A stretch of 64,000 bases of DNA, taken from the NCBI RefSeq assembly GCF_019145475.1, contig NZ_JAHTKI010000008.1:124001-188000 (forward strand). The letters are read 5' to 3'. The notes under the pieces are model-generated. The model was not told the DNA's origin, ran no database searches, and saw only the letters and a list, made by a program, of their open reading frames with translations. This DNA is from Pseudomonas botevensis. Its GTDB lineage: Bacteria; Pseudomonadota; Gammaproteobacteria; Pseudomonadales; Pseudomonadaceae. Positions 25,534 to 33,740 of this stretch are shown in pieces (positions within the stretch are counted from its first letter, which is position 1; every line of letters begins with the position of its first letter). The translations under genes and the position numbers were made by a program.

Positions 25534-26037
25534 ATGTCTCGAGTCACGGATGTACTTGTCTCTATCGACACCGAAACCATTCTGAAAAACTATCCTGGCA
25601 TCAGTAAAAATCCTGCTTCGCCAACGCTGATCGATTGGAAACATGTCTACATGGTGACCAATCAGGACAACGTGGTCAGCGGCCAGGCCGGTGGTGAACT
25701 GGATCTGAAGGCACAGGTCGGCGACCTGATTCGCTGGCGTGAAACCAGCCTGTCGCAGAGCTTCGAAAACGCGGTGATTTTCTACAAGTTCATCGGTAAC
25801 CAGGGCAACGATCTGATCTCCCCGCCCTCACCGCGCAAGGCTACGGCGTGCGTTGCAGTGCCAAACACCAGCAACCCTTCAGTGCCCAGCTGCCAGAAAG
25901 TCGATAACCATTACTGGTCCTCGGAAACCCTGTCCTGCGGTCGCGTGACTTACCACTTCCACTTTCTGATCGTCGATCGCAACTGCCAGATCGTCGGCTG
26001 CTGCTCGTGGGATCCGTTCATTTCGATTCACAACTGA
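25534..26037 (+). CDS. AidA/PixA-family protein 1
   Basis: A 167-residue soluble protein of the AidA/PixA (inclusion body protein) family, without a signal peptide. It shows the family pattern: N-terminal VTDVLVSIDTETILKNYP, central VGDLIRWRETSLSQSFENAVIFYKFIG, and the C-terminal block DNHYWSSETLSCGRVTYHFHFLIVDRNCQIVGCCSWDP. Homologues form intracellular crystalline inclusions in Xenorhabdus (PixA) and are quorum-regulated virulence or stress factors in plant and animal pathogens (AidA); molecular function is unknown. It has an AAGGAG site and a consensus promoter. A divergent paralogue follows. Confidence 0.88.
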   Translation: MSRVTDVLVSIDTETILKNYPGISKNPASPTLIDWKHVYMVTNQDNVVSGQAGGELDLKAQVGDLIRWRETSLSQSFENAVIFYKFIGNQGNDLISPPSPRKATACVAVPNTSNPSVPSCQKVDNHYWSSETLSCGRVTYHFHFLIVDRNCQIVGCCSWDPFISIHN

Positions 26038-26158
26038 CGACGCTTCTGGCCCCTTGTCAGCGAGGGGCCGGACCGCTCCATTGCTGCCCGGTCGGAACAG
26101 GATGTCTTACCTCGACCGAAGCGGTTGCCGTCTTGTGTCAACATCATGAAAGGAATCC

Positions 26159-26701
26159 ATGATGACTTCCGAACCGATCCCGCCACCGTCCCCCGACGAC
26201 ACGAATGCCCACAATGTCCTGTTGGTCGTCGATGCCGAATCCCTGCTTTCGCGCTACCCAGAGCCCAGCCTCGATGCCGAAAACCCCACGAGCATCAGCG
26301 ACGGATTCATCCTTTTTGTTGTGGGTGATATTCCGAAAGAAATTGTTACTAATGACAGCAAAATCAGACTACCCGGCACAATGGGCCGCGACATTCATTT
26401 TCGCGGCAGAACCGTCAGCCTCATCGCCGAACACAGCGTTGTGATCTACGGCATGACAGTCGATACCGACACGGTACTTTCAGCCCCTCATCTGGAAGTC
26501 CACCCGGACCTCACGATCCCCGCCCCGCAACCCGACGCCCCGAGCGAGCCGGGCAACCAGAAGGCCCATGACCATTACTGGGCGAGTACGCCCAAGGCTC
26601 CAGGCAAGGTCGAATTCGAGTTGTGCCTGATGCTGGTCAATCAGCGATGTGAGGCTGCGGGGTATTTCAAGTGGGTGGTTGAAGTCGAGGTTGCGGTTTA
26701 G
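26159..26701 (+). CDS. AidA/PixA-family protein 2
   Basis: A 180-residue paralogue of the preceding protein. It keeps the N-terminal NVLLVVDAESLLSRYP and the C-terminal DHYWASTPKAPGKVEFELCLMLVNQRCEAAGYFKW, but has a longer Pro-rich insert (PAPQPDAPSEPG) and little identity elsewhere, so the duplication is old or the two came from different sources. The gap of 121 bases contains no terminator, so the genes are probably co-transcribed. A hairpin with a short T-run follows the stop. Confidence 0.85.
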   Translation: MMTSEPIPPPSPDDTNAHNVLLVVDAESLLSRYPEPSLDAENPTSISDGFILFVVGDIPKEIVTNDSKIRLPGTMGRDIHFRGRTVSLIAEHSVVIYGMTVDTDTVLSAPHLEVHPDLTIPAPQPDAPSEPGNQKAHDHYWASTPKAPGKVEFELCLMLVNQRCEAAGYFKWVVEVEVAV

Positions 26702-26708
26702 CGGAAAT

Positions 26709-26730
26709 CCGGCCAATGAGCCGGTTTTCT
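26709..26730 (+). terminator. Terminator after the second AidA/PixA-like gene
   Basis: CCGGC, loop CAATGA, GCCGG, then TTTTCT. The 20 bases of stem, loop and start of the T-run are identical to the terminator after tRNA-Gly at 22572-22600. Confidence 0.8.
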
Positions 26731-26839
26731 CAGCAGATGCAGAGCCAGGAGCTCGCGGAGCCAACAAGCATTTATAAGTAGAATTTTCCCCACTCCCCCG
26801 CTGTCAGAATTTCAGGCCCCTCCCATAAGGAACACGGCA

Positions 26840-27250
26840 ATGAAATTCGCGAAACTTTCCCAGAAGCTCGCCCTGTGGGCGGGTAGTCCGAAGACGTTCA
26901 TGGGCGCTTTGATTCTGATTGGGCTGTGGGGGTTGAGCGGGCCGATTTTCGATTACAACGACACCTGGCAACTGATCATCAACACCTCGACCACGATCAT
27001 CACGTTCCTGATGGTGTTCCTGATCCAGAACACGCAGAACCGCGACACCGACATTCTGCATTTGAAGATCGACGAGCTGTTGCTGGTGACCAAGGAGGCG
27101 CAGAACGCGATGCTCGGGCTGGAAGCACTGGATCTCAAGCAATTGGAGGCGCTGCGCAAGCACTACCGGGCATTGGGCGAAGGCGAGGTGTTCAACCTTG
27201 ACGGGCTGGGGGAAAAGAGCAAGCCAAAACAGGATCTGAATGAGTGCTGA
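26840..27250 (+). CDS. Low-affinity iron permease-like membrane protein
   Basis: A 136-residue protein of the PF04120 family (low-affinity iron permease-like). Two membrane spans are visible (FMGALILIGLWGLSGPIF and LIINTSTTIITFLMVFLIQNTQNRDT), the second carrying the family signature IQNTQNRD. The cytosolic tail is charged and helical (HLKIDELLLVTKEAQNAMLGLEALDLKQLEALRKHYRAL). The name comes from a yeast relative; iron transport by bacterial members is not established. A strong bidirectional terminator separates it from the convergent DUF4142 gene. Confidence 0.88.
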   Translation: MKFAKLSQKLALWAGSPKTFMGALILIGLWGLSGPIFDYNDTWQLIINTSTTIITFLMVFLIQNTQNRDTDILHLKIDELLLVTKEAQNAMLGLEALDLKQLEALRKHYRALGEGEVFNLDGLGEKSKPKQDLNEC

Positions 27251-27254
27251 CAGC

Positions 27255-27295
27255 AAAACAGTGGCGAGGGTAGTTGCTCCCTCGCCACTGTTTTA
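27255..27295. terminator. Bidirectional terminator
   Basis: AAAACAGTGGCGAGGG, a short loop, CCCTCGCCACTGTTTT: a long symmetrical stem flanked by A- and T-runs, between two convergent genes. Confidence 0.95.
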
Positions 27296-27309
27296 TGGTT
27301 TGTCCGGGG

Positions 27310-27813
27310 TCAGCGACTGGCCTGCAGTGCCCGGGCCATTTCCAGATGGTTTTGCAGTTTGGGCAGTGTCTCATCGGCGAAGGCCTTGATCTCCGGTACG
27401 TCGGTGGTCTGGGCTTCCTGCTGGATCTGCTGGATCGCTTCTTCGGTCGCCTTGACCTGACTCGCCGCGTAGGCCTGATCGAAAGTCGCGCCGTCCTTGA
27501 CCTCCGGAATCAGCGCCTTGGCCTTGTCCATGACCTCCTCACGCGGGGCGACGGGCAGGTCGAGTTTCCTCGCGATCTTCGCCAGGTGCTGATTGGCGGT
27601 GGTGCGGTCATTGATGACGACGATGGTGTAGTCCTTGATCTCCTTGGACTCGGACTTTTGATGCGCCAGGCGACTGGCTTCGATGTCGGCCATGCCTTTG
27701 GCCGAGGCATCGTTGATGAAGTCGGCGGGCGACTGGGCGAAAGCGCTGCTGGCGCACAGGCCCAGCAGGGTGACAAAACTGGCGTTGCGTAATCGGGTGG
27801 CCATCCGGCTCAT
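27310..27813 (-). CDS. DUF4142-family exported protein
   Basis: A 167-residue exported protein with a signal peptide (cleavage after ASSAFA near residue 26) and a DUF4142 four-helix domain: FINDASAKGMADIEASRLAHQKSESKEIKDYTIVVINDR, typical of this ferritin-like family found in stress-induced proteins. The C-terminus keeps FADETLPKLQNHLEMAR. The ATG at 27813 has an AAGGAGGG site; the 24-codon longer frame is rejected. A KGG-type stress gene lies upstream on the same strand with a hairpin between them. Confidence 0.87.
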   Translation of the reverse strand: MSRMATRLRNASFVTLLGLCASSAFAQSPADFINDASAKGMADIEASRLAHQKSESKEIKDYTIVVINDRTTANQHLAKIARKLDLPVAPREEVMDKAKALIPEVKDGATFDQAYAASQVKATEEAIQQIQQEAQTTDVPEIKAFADETLPKLQNHLEMARALQASR

Positions 27814-27842
27814 GGTCGCGCCCTCCTTCTCGGCACATTCAA

Positions 27843-27862
27843 GCGGGAGCTTGCGCTCCCGC
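27843..27862 (-). terminator. Perfect hairpin between the KGG gene and the DUF4142 gene
   Basis: GCGGGAGC, loop TTGC, GCTCCCGC: an 8-bp perfect stem with no clear T-run on the transcribed strand. It may act as a partial terminator or message-stabilising element. Confidence 0.5.
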
Positions 27863-27888
27863 CTCTCAATCAAAACGACCTTCACCGA

Positions 27889-28047
27889 CTATTTCGATTT
27901 CTGAGCAGGCTTGCGGCCTGTTTCTGCTTTTGCAGGCTCTTTGTCGACCGTCGTTGTGGTGGTTTTCCCACCTTTGCGACCGGCTTCAGACGCCTTGGTT
28001 CGATCGTTGGCGAAGTTTCCCGAGTTCGAGTTTCTTGAGTTAGGCAT
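27889..28047 (-). CDS. Small KGG-repeat general stress protein
   Basis: A 52-residue, highly basic and hydrophilic protein. It carries SGNFANDRTKASEAGRKGGK, the motif of the stress-induced KGG (con-10/GsiB-like) family, followed by a Thr-rich stretch and a Lys/Ala-rich tail. An AAGAGG ribosome site lies at good distance from the ATG at 28047. Family members accumulate in stationary phase or desiccation; that role is inferred. A weak AlgU-like sequence (CAACTT-N16-TCGGC) lies upstream but is not convincing. Confidence 0.82.
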   Translation of the reverse strand: MPNSRNSNSGNFANDRTKASEAGRKGGKTTTTTVDKEPAKAETGRKPAQKSK

Positions 28048-28164
28048 GATTCTCTACCTCTTGGTAATGATCGTAGCGAGCAAGATGCCCGCCTAGATTG
28101 AGAATTTTGCCGACGATAAAGGTTTAGAAAAGTTGCGGTCGCCGCGACGAACGGCGACCTCACA

Positions 28165-29514
28165 TCAGCTATCCAGCGCCCGGTGATTCTGCCGTTTGGC
28201 GGTGTACATCGCCTGGTCGGCATGACGGAACAATTCCTGCTCATGGTTGCCATGTTCGGGATAGCGGGCAACGCCAATGCTCGGCTCGATGTGCAGGTTG
28301 TGACCGTCCAGGCGCATCGGCTGCATCAGCACCTGACGGATCTTCTCGGCCACGCTGTCGGCATCGTCGGCGACATGAACGCTGTGCAACAGAATCACGA
28401 ATTCGTCGCCGCCGATCCGGGCTACGGTGTCGGTTTCACGCACGCAGCCCTTGAGCCGATTGGCGACGGTCTGCAGCAACATGTCGCCCACCGCATGACC
28501 AAAAGTGTCGTTGACCTGTTTGAAGCGATCCAGATCGACATACAGCAGCGCCATATGTCCCGACTGTTCCCGGGCGCAGTTCAGCGCAGCCTTGAGTCGC
28601 TCGCGCAGCAGTTCGCGGTTGGGCAATTGGGTCAACTGGTCGTACTGGGCCATGCGTCGCAGGCGCGCGTGCAATTGCTGACGCTCGATGGCGGTGGCGA
28701 CCTGGGCGCAGACGTATTGCAGCAACTCTTTGTCCTGTTCGGTGTAGCGCTCGCCGCCGGCCAGGCTTTTGACGATCAGCGCGCCGATGGTGCCGTTCTT
28801 CGAGTTAAGCGGTACACCGAGCCAGCAAGGCGAATACTGCCCCGCCACCAACGCGGCGAAATCGGCGGGCGCGTTGGGGCTGTCCGGGGTCAGCAGGATC
28901 GGCTGGCCACTGCGGATCACTTCGGCGCACAGCCGTCCGGTCACCGTTCCGGGTTGTTCGGGCTGCAACTCGTTATCGTCGACGTGATACGGGAAGTTCA
29001 GTTGCGCGCAATGCTCGTCGTACAGCGCCACGGAAAAATTCAGCGCCGGCAGCCACTCGCCGATGATCTGGTGGATGCGCTTGAACAGCGCCAGCAAATC
29101 TTCCGCCGCATGCGCCGCTTCGGAAATCGCATACAACGCCGCCTGGCGCGACTCAGCCAGTTTGCGCTCGGTGATGTCCCGGGCGACGGCAATGCGCAGT
29201 TGATCGACCTCGGACCAGCGCGCCGACCACAGGATGTGGACGACGCTACCATCCTTGCGCACGTAGCGGTTCTCGAAATTGTTTTTCGGCTCGCCGCCCA
29301 TGATGTCGCGGGCGGCCGTCAGGGTGCGCTCGCGGTCGGCGGGGTGAACGAAATCGATCATCGCCTGACCGATCAACTCGTCAGGCGTGTACCCGAGAAT
29401 ACGCTCACAGGCCGCGCTGACGAAAACGAAGCGGCCCTGTTTGTCCACCGCGCAGACGGCATCCAGCAACAGATCGATGTAGCTCGCCAACGGCGCGGAG
29501 TTTCGGCTTTCCAT
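28165..29514 (-). CDS. PAS-GAF-GGDEF diguanylate cyclase
   Basis: A 449-residue soluble signalling protein with three domains: PAS (residues about 8-120, LLLDAVCAVDKQGRFVFVSAACERILGYTPDELIG), GAF (about 130-270, with CWLGVPLNSKNGTIGALIVKS) and GGDEF (about 290-445, LTQLPNRELLRERLKAALNCA, DLDRFKQVNDTFGHAVGD). The intact GGDEF motif (IGGDEFVILL) implies c-di-GMP synthesis. No EAL domain is attached. It is a single gene in the leftward direction with no membrane segment, so the signal is cytosolic. Confidence 0.93.
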   Translation of the reverse strand: MESRNSAPLASYIDLLLDAVCAVDKQGRFVFVSAACERILGYTPDELIGQAMIDFVHPADRERTLTAARDIMGGEPKNNFENRYVRKDGSVVHILWSARWSEVDQLRIAVARDITERKLAESRQAALYAISEAAHAAEDLLALFKRIHQIIGEWLPALNFSVALYDEHCAQLNFPYHVDDNELQPEQPGTVTGRLCAEVIRSGQPILLTPDSPNAPADFAALVAGQYSPCWLGVPLNSKNGTIGALIVKSLAGGERYTEQDKELLQYVCAQVATAIERQQLHARLRRMAQYDQLTQLPNRELLRERLKAALNCAREQSGHMALLYVDLDRFKQVNDTFGHAVGDMLLQTVANRLKGCVRETDTVARIGGDEFVILLHSVHVADDADSVAEKIRQVLMQPMRLDGHNLHIEPSIGVARYPEHGNHEQELFRHADQAMYTAKRQNHRALDS

Positions 29515-29592
29515 GGTTCAGCGTGAGAATCCGGACAATGCAGCACTGATCAACCATCCCTGACCTGGCAACTTCGCGTCCTGCGATCGACT

Positions 29593-30252
29593 TCAAGCCT
29601 TGTTCGGCATCAGCCCCGGCAACGCATGCACCAACGCATTGATGGCGAAACCGATAAACATCACCCCGCACAACCGGGTAATCGCCAGTTCATGGCGCTG
29701 GTACAGGGTACGCACCTGCCGGGCACCGACGATGCCAATGAGAATAGCGTAGGCCAGCAATCCGCCGAGGAAACTCAAGGCAATCAACATCGGCAGCATC
29801 GACCAGTTGAGCAACTCGGCACGGCTCGACAGCAACGCGGTGAAAGTCGCCACCGCCACCGGGTAGGCCTTGGGGTTGGTCAGGCCGAACAGAATCCCGT
29901 GCCAGAACGGCTGGCGCGCCGCGCCCTGAGGCTGATCGCCGTTGCTGCGCTTGGCCCGCACCGCACGCCAGCCGAGCCAGAACAGGTACAGACCGCTGAG
30001 CACACCGAGGACGTCGAAGGCGGTGCTGCCGATTTCCCGGGCGCCGACAATCGCGACCAACGCGGTGCTGCACCAGACCACGTCCCCCAGCAGATGACCA
30101 CAGAGAAATCCCGCGCCCGCCCGGCGCCCACGCGCCGCGCCGATGCCGAACACCGCCAGCACACCCGGCCCCGGTGTGATGCCGTAGATGAATCCCGAGG
30201 CCAGCACGGCCATAAGCAACGATGGAGTCATGGAAAAACCTGCAAGCGCCAT
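29593..30252 (-). CDS. LysE-family amino-acid exporter
   Basis: A 219-residue inner-membrane exporter of the LysE/RhtB family, with about six spans. The N-terminal signature GFIYGITPGPGVLAVFGIGAARGRRAG and the central LFGLTNPKAYPVAVATFTALL are typical. The exported amino acid or metabolite is unknown, since no regulator or pathway gene is adjacent. It is separated by about 40 bases from the leftward fosA gene upstream. Confidence 0.92.
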   Translation of the reverse strand: MALAGFSMTPSLLMAVLASGFIYGITPGPGVLAVFGIGAARGRRAGAGFLCGHLLGDVVWCSTALVAIVGAREIGSTAFDVLGVLSGLYLFWLGWRAVRAKRSNGDQPQGAARQPFWHGILFGLTNPKAYPVAVATFTALLSSRAELLNWSMLPMLIALSFLGGLLAYAILIGIVGARQVRTLYQRHELAITRLCGVMFIGFAINALVHALPGLMPNKA

Positions 30253-30292
30253 AAAACGTGGCCGTCAGTCTATCCCAGCGATGGCTGGATGT

Positions 30293-30709
30293 TCATGACT
30301 CGCTGAAAAATCGCATTCCGGTGTAAGGCTTCAGCCGACACGCGGCCAGCCGCGAGGCCTGGTCGCCGACATGGGCTTCGAGCTTGTGCCCGTCCGGGTC
30401 GAGGAAATAGAACGACGCCCCTTCGCTGCGGTTGTCACGCCATTCACGAACGTTCGCGGTTTTCAGCGTTTGCACAAAAACCGGGAAGTCCGATGCGCTC
30501 AGGCTGAACGCGTAATGGGTGTAGTCGGCGGCGGATTCCTCTCGGCGTTGCGGATCGAGCGACAGGCACAACCAAAGACCGGGTAGCGACAGATAGGCAC
30601 CAGCGTCCCAGGTTGCGTCAACGCGCAACCCCAGCAGCTCGCGGTAGAACGCGAGGCTGCGGTCCAGGTCAGTGACGGCGAGGGTCAGGTGGTTGAGGCC
30701 GGTGAGCAT
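30293..30709 (-). CDS. fosA: FosA, fosfomycin-inactivating glutathione transferase
   Basis: Metalloenzyme (138 residues) that opens the epoxide of fosfomycin with glutathione. It is very similar to chromosomal P. aeruginosa FosA as remembered, from the start [16 protein letters not shown]. The metal ligands His7, His65 (DYTHYAF) and Glu111 (HKLEAHV) are in place, as are [15 protein letters not shown] and the C-terminal SRLAACR...YTGMRF. The ATG at 30709 is just 4 bases after the stop of the preceding secreted-protein gene, so the two are translationally linked. Confidence 0.93.
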   Translation of the reverse strand: MLTGLNHLTLAVTDLDRSLAFYRELLGLRVDATWDAGAYLSLPGLWLCLSLDPQRREESAADYTHYAFSLSASDFPVFVQTLKTANVREWRDNRSEGASFYFLDPDGHKLEAHVGDQASRLAACRLKPYTGMRFFSES

Positions 30710-30713
30710 CGGA

Positions 30714-31430
30714 TCAGTACCCTCTAAGGTCTTCGGGAACGGTGTATTGCTTGCCGTCATAGGTCAGGGTCAGCTGGGTTTTCTTCAGGTCGGTGGTTTT
30801 GGACAGGCATTCCTTGCCGGACGCATAGGTTTTAAGCGCCGAACCGCTCGAAGTGACAACAAGGTCGGCGAAACCGTTGTGGCTCAACGGACCGATTTCG
30901 ACGGTTCGGCGAATGGTCTGGCCTTCGCCTTCGCAGTCATCCATCCACTCGCCATTGTTTTTGTAGACCACCAGACCTTCGAGCACCGGGCGCAATTTAT
31001 TGCCTTCACGAACATACAGCGCCAGATCGGTTTTCGAGTAGGGATTGACGCGGGAGCTGTGCTCGAACTGCGACCGCAGGCCGAACGCACGGACGTCCGG
31101 GGCGAGCCGGTAGCGCGCCGTATCGATCACCAGGTCATCAAAACTGATGGCGTCGGAGTTGTAGGCACCGGGCTTGAGGTAAGTCGCCATCGGCTTCCAG
31201 TTGGTGGAATTGAGAAGCGAAAGTTCCAGATCGAACACCCCGGCATCGTCACCACTGGAGTCAGGGACAAAGGTCGATTTGACGAAAATCGCCTGATCCT
31301 TGAACGCCGGCCATCCCTTGCAGCGTGAGAGGGAATGACCGTCAAAGGACTTCACCACACACGCAGCCTGAGCTTGAGCAGTGAAGGCGAAAAGGCTGAG
31401 GGCGATGAAAAGCCGGGTTGGGGTGAGCAT
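30714..31430 (-). CDS. Secreted protein of unknown function, paralogue A
   Basis: A 238-residue exported protein with a signal peptide (residues 1-23, ending AQAQAA) and no recognised domain. It shares the block [54 protein letters not shown] with the next gene upstream (31467-32177), as well as paired cysteines near both ends. A remembered resemblance to XAC2610-like periplasmic proteins is too weak to use as a call. It sits 36 bases after its paralogue and 4 bases before fosA, in one leftward run. Confidence 0.78.
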   Translation of the reverse strand: MLTPTRLFIALSLFAFTAQAQAACVVKSFDGHSLSRCKGWPAFKDQAIFVKSTFVPDSSGDDAGVFDLELSLLNSTNWKPMATYLKPGAYNSDAISFDDLVIDTARYRLAPDVRAFGLRSQFEHSSRVNPYSKTDLALYVREGNKLRPVLEGLVVYKNNGEWMDDCEGEGQTIRRTVEIGPLSHNGFADLVVTSSGSALKTYASGKECLSKTTDLKKTQLTLTYDGKQYTVPEDLRGY

Positions 31431-31466
31431 GGTTCTTCCTTGATAAAAATGATGTTGCCGGCGCGG

Positions 31467-32177
31467 CTACAGGCCCTTGAACTCGATGGGCACGGCGTAG
31501 GAGTCGCCGTCGTAGCGCAAGGTTGTCAACACGGGTTTGTCCATGATGGTTTTATCTTCACAGGCGTCGCCTTCGCCCACACTTGTCGTACGGGTTTGCT
31601 GGGTTTTGACAATCAAGTCCGCATAGCCGTGAGAATTGGTTTTGGCGATTTCAACGGTGCGCGTGATCTCGAATCGCTCACCTGCGCAATTGCCGTCCCA
31701 CTCGCCGCCGTACTGATAGACCAGTAATTTACTCAGAACGGATCGCAGTTTGGCGCCCTCTCTCACATAGAGCGAGAGCTGGTTTTCTTCCACCGGGTTG
31801 AGGCGAGATGCATTGTTAAATCTGGCTCGAACCCCAAAGGCCCGTAGATCGGGAGCCAGTTTGTAGCGCGCGGTATCCAGCGCTATCTCTTGCAATCCAA
31901 CACCCTCAAGCGTGTAAGCAGCGGCTTGGTGGTAAGCCACAATCGGAGCCGAATGGCCCTCACTCAAAACGGACACGTCCAAATCATAGGTGCCGAACGC
32001 GTCAGCAACTGCGGGATTGAGATGAGCGTAGGCACTGAGAGTCAATCCCTCATACGCCGGCCATTCTTTGCAAACCGAATAATCCTGATCCCCTTTCACC
32101 GGCATTGGCGTGCAATCAGCCGATGCCTGCCCTGCGAGCAACACTGCGCAAAACACCAATCCAGACTTCACTGTCAC
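31467..32177 (-). CDS. Secreted protein of unknown function, paralogue B
   Basis: A 236-residue exported protein, paralogous to the downstream gene: DTARYKLAPDLRAFGVRARFNNASRLNPVEENQLSLYVREGAKLRSVLSKLLVY. The start is taken as the GTG at 32177 because AAGGAG lies at correct spacing and a signal peptide follows at once (VKSGLVFCAVLLAGQASA); the longer frame runs into the LysR gene. Six or more cysteines suggest disulfides in the periplasm. It begins 20 bases after the LysR gene ends, so it is probably in one transcript with it. Confidence 0.78.
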   Translation of the reverse strand: MTVKSGLVFCAVLLAGQASADCTPMPVKGDQDYSVCKEWPAYEGLTLSAYAHLNPAVADAFGTYDLDVSVLSEGHSAPIVAYHQAAAYTLEGVGLQEIALDTARYKLAPDLRAFGVRARFNNASRLNPVEENQLSLYVREGAKLRSVLSKLLVYQYGGEWDGNCAGERFEITRTVEIAKTNSHGYADLIVKTQQTRTTSVGEGDACEDKTIMDKPVLTTLRYDGDSYAVPIEFKGL

Positions 32178-32197
32178 GTCCCACTCCTTGATGAACT

Positions 32198-33100
32198 TCA
32201 GCCGCGCACTATCCCCTCCCCGATCCGCTGATTCAACCAATTCAACGCCTGATCGCCACCCCGTCGTTTGTGCCACGTCAGCACGAAGCTGAACGGCGGG
32301 ATGACAAACGGTGGCGGTACGACGACCAGCGTCTGTGGGTCGATGTCGTCCAGTGCACGGGAGGCGACAGTCAGGATCAGGTCGGTGCCGCTGATGATCT
32401 GCGGCGCGACGCTCCAGTGCGGCAGGCTGATGGCAACGCGGCGGCGTTCACGCAGGGCGGTCAGGGTGCGTTCGATTTCCGGGGTGCCGCTGCCGCGCAT
32501 TTCCAGCAAAACGTGAGGCCGCGACAGGTAGGTCGGCAGGTCGAGAATACCGTTGGCGGGCATGCTCTGGCGGTCGACGAGGCAGACGTAGTGTTCCTCG
32601 AACAGCGGTGTGCTGCGCAGTTCGTGGGGCAGGTCGGGGAATACACCAGCAGCGATATCGATGTCACCGTTGAGCACGCCTTCGAGCATGCCCTCACGGC
32701 TGGCGTGGCTGATTTGCAGGTCGATGCCCGGCGCTTCTCGACGCAGTGTGCCGATCAGGCCGGGCAGGATGATCGCCGCGCCATAGTCGGACATCGCGAT
32801 GCGAAAAGTGCGGCGGGCGCTGGCCGGATCGAAGGTGTTGGGCGCCAGCAGTGATTGCACCTGAGCCAGCGCTTCGGCCAGGGGCGCCACCAGCTCCAGC
32901 GCCCGGGCCGTGGGCGCCAGACTTGAGCCGGCGCGTACCAACAACGGATCGCCGAGCAGATCGCGCAGTCGCGCCAGGGCGTGGCTGACCGCCGGCTGAC
33001 TCAGGTGCAGACGCTCCGCCGCGCGGGTGACGTGCTGTTCGTTGAGCAAGGCGTCGAGGATCACCAGCAGGTTGAGGTCGATGCGGCGCAGGTCATTCAT
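32198..33100 (-). CDS. LysR-family transcriptional regulator
   Basis: A 300-residue regulator with an N-terminal winged helix (LRRIDLNLLVILDALLNEQHVTRAAERLHLSQPAVSHALARLRDLLGDPLLVR) and a substrate-binding domain (TFRIAMSDYGAAIILPGL ... SREGMLEGVLNGDIDIAAGVF). ATG 33100 is used; another in-frame ATG three codons upstream is too close to the AGGA site. It is divergent from the YdcZ-type transporter gene and upstream of the two secreted-protein genes and fosA. Either group may be its target. Confidence 0.92.
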   Translation of the reverse strand: MNDLRRIDLNLLVILDALLNEQHVTRAAERLHLSQPAVSHALARLRDLLGDPLLVRAGSSLAPTARALELVAPLAEALAQVQSLLAPNTFDPASARRTFRIAMSDYGAAIILPGLIGTLRREAPGIDLQISHASREGMLEGVLNGDIDIAAGVFPDLPHELRSTPLFEEHYVCLVDRQSMPANGILDLPTYLSRPHVLLEMRGSGTPEIERTLTALRERRRVAISLPHWSVAPQIISGTDLILTVASRALDDIDPQTLVVVPPPFVIPPFSFVLTWHKRRGGDQALNWLNQRIGEGIVRG

Positions 33101-33187
33101 CCAATGCATGTTCCTGATGAAAAAACGGAATTTAAATCTGCTCGACGAATGACCTAGAGTCCAGCAAAACCTTGCTGGAGAACGATC

Positions 33188-33673
33188 ATGAGTACCTTGC
33201 ATTGGACTGGTCTGTTGTTGCTGGCGGCGTTGGCCGGCGCGGTGGTGCCGTTTCAGAGTGCGATCAACGCCAACCTGGCTCGCAGCGTAGGGCATCCGCT
33301 GTGGGCGACGTTCGCCTCGCTGGTGATGAGTGTGCTGGTGTTGCTGCCGGTGATGGTCGCGTTACGTCTGCCATTGCCCTCCCTGGCGATGATGGCCAAG
33401 GCACCCTTGTGGATGTGGACCGGTGGCGCGTTCGGCGTGTGTTTCGTGGCGCTGGCCGTGGTGCTGCTGCCGAAGCTGGGGGCTTCGGGTTTTGTGGCAT
33501 TGGCGTTGGCCGGGCAAGTGCTGACGTCGATAGTGCTGGACCACTTCGGCTTGTTCGGGCTGGTGGAGAAACAACTGACGTTGCCTCGGGTGTTCGGGGC
33601 TGTGCTGCTGATTGCCGGGGTGATGTTGATTCAGTTTGGCAATTCCGGGGCGAGAGCCTTGTCAGCGCAATGA
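33188..33673 (+). CDS. YdcZ-type DMT transporter
   Basis: A 161-residue, almost fully hydrophobic protein of the YdcZ family (PF04657, drug/metabolite transporter superfamily), with five predicted spans: half the size of an EamA transporter, as usual for this family. ATFASLVMSVLVLLPVMV and the final GAVLLIAGVMLIQFG are typical. It is divergent from a LysR gene 87 bases away, which probably regulates it. The substrate is unknown. Confidence 0.88.
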   Translation: MSTLHWTGLLLLAALAGAVVPFQSAINANLARSVGHPLWATFASLVMSVLVLLPVMVALRLPLPSLAMMAKAPLWMWTGGAFGVCFVALAVVLLPKLGASGFVALALAGQVLTSIVLDHFGLFGLVEKQLTLPRVFGAVLLIAGVMLIQFGNSGARALSAQ

Positions 33674-33676
33674 AAG

Positions 33677-33735
33677 GCAAAAAGATCACAGCCAGCGACA
33701 ACTACACGGAGCTGTCGCCGGCTGCGATCTTTTCA
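33677..33735. terminator. Long inverted repeat between convergent genes
   Basis: AAAAAGATCACAGCC and GGCTGCGATCTTTT form a long stem around a central region, between the convergent YdcZ and MFS genes. This AAAGATCGCAGCC palindrome is a dispersed repeat in pseudomonads and here also fits a bidirectional terminator. Confidence 0.75.
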
Positions 33736-33740
33736 ATGGT

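Noticed and set aside
27900..28160. AlgU promoter upstream of the KGG gene
   Set aside because: CAACTT-N16-TCGGC matches the consensus only in part; too weak to list as a promoter.
28183..29526. A 447-codon plus-strand frame over the PAS-GAF-GGDEF gene
   Set aside because: The minus-strand reading has three ordered domains and an intact GGDEF motif; the plus-strand reading has none.
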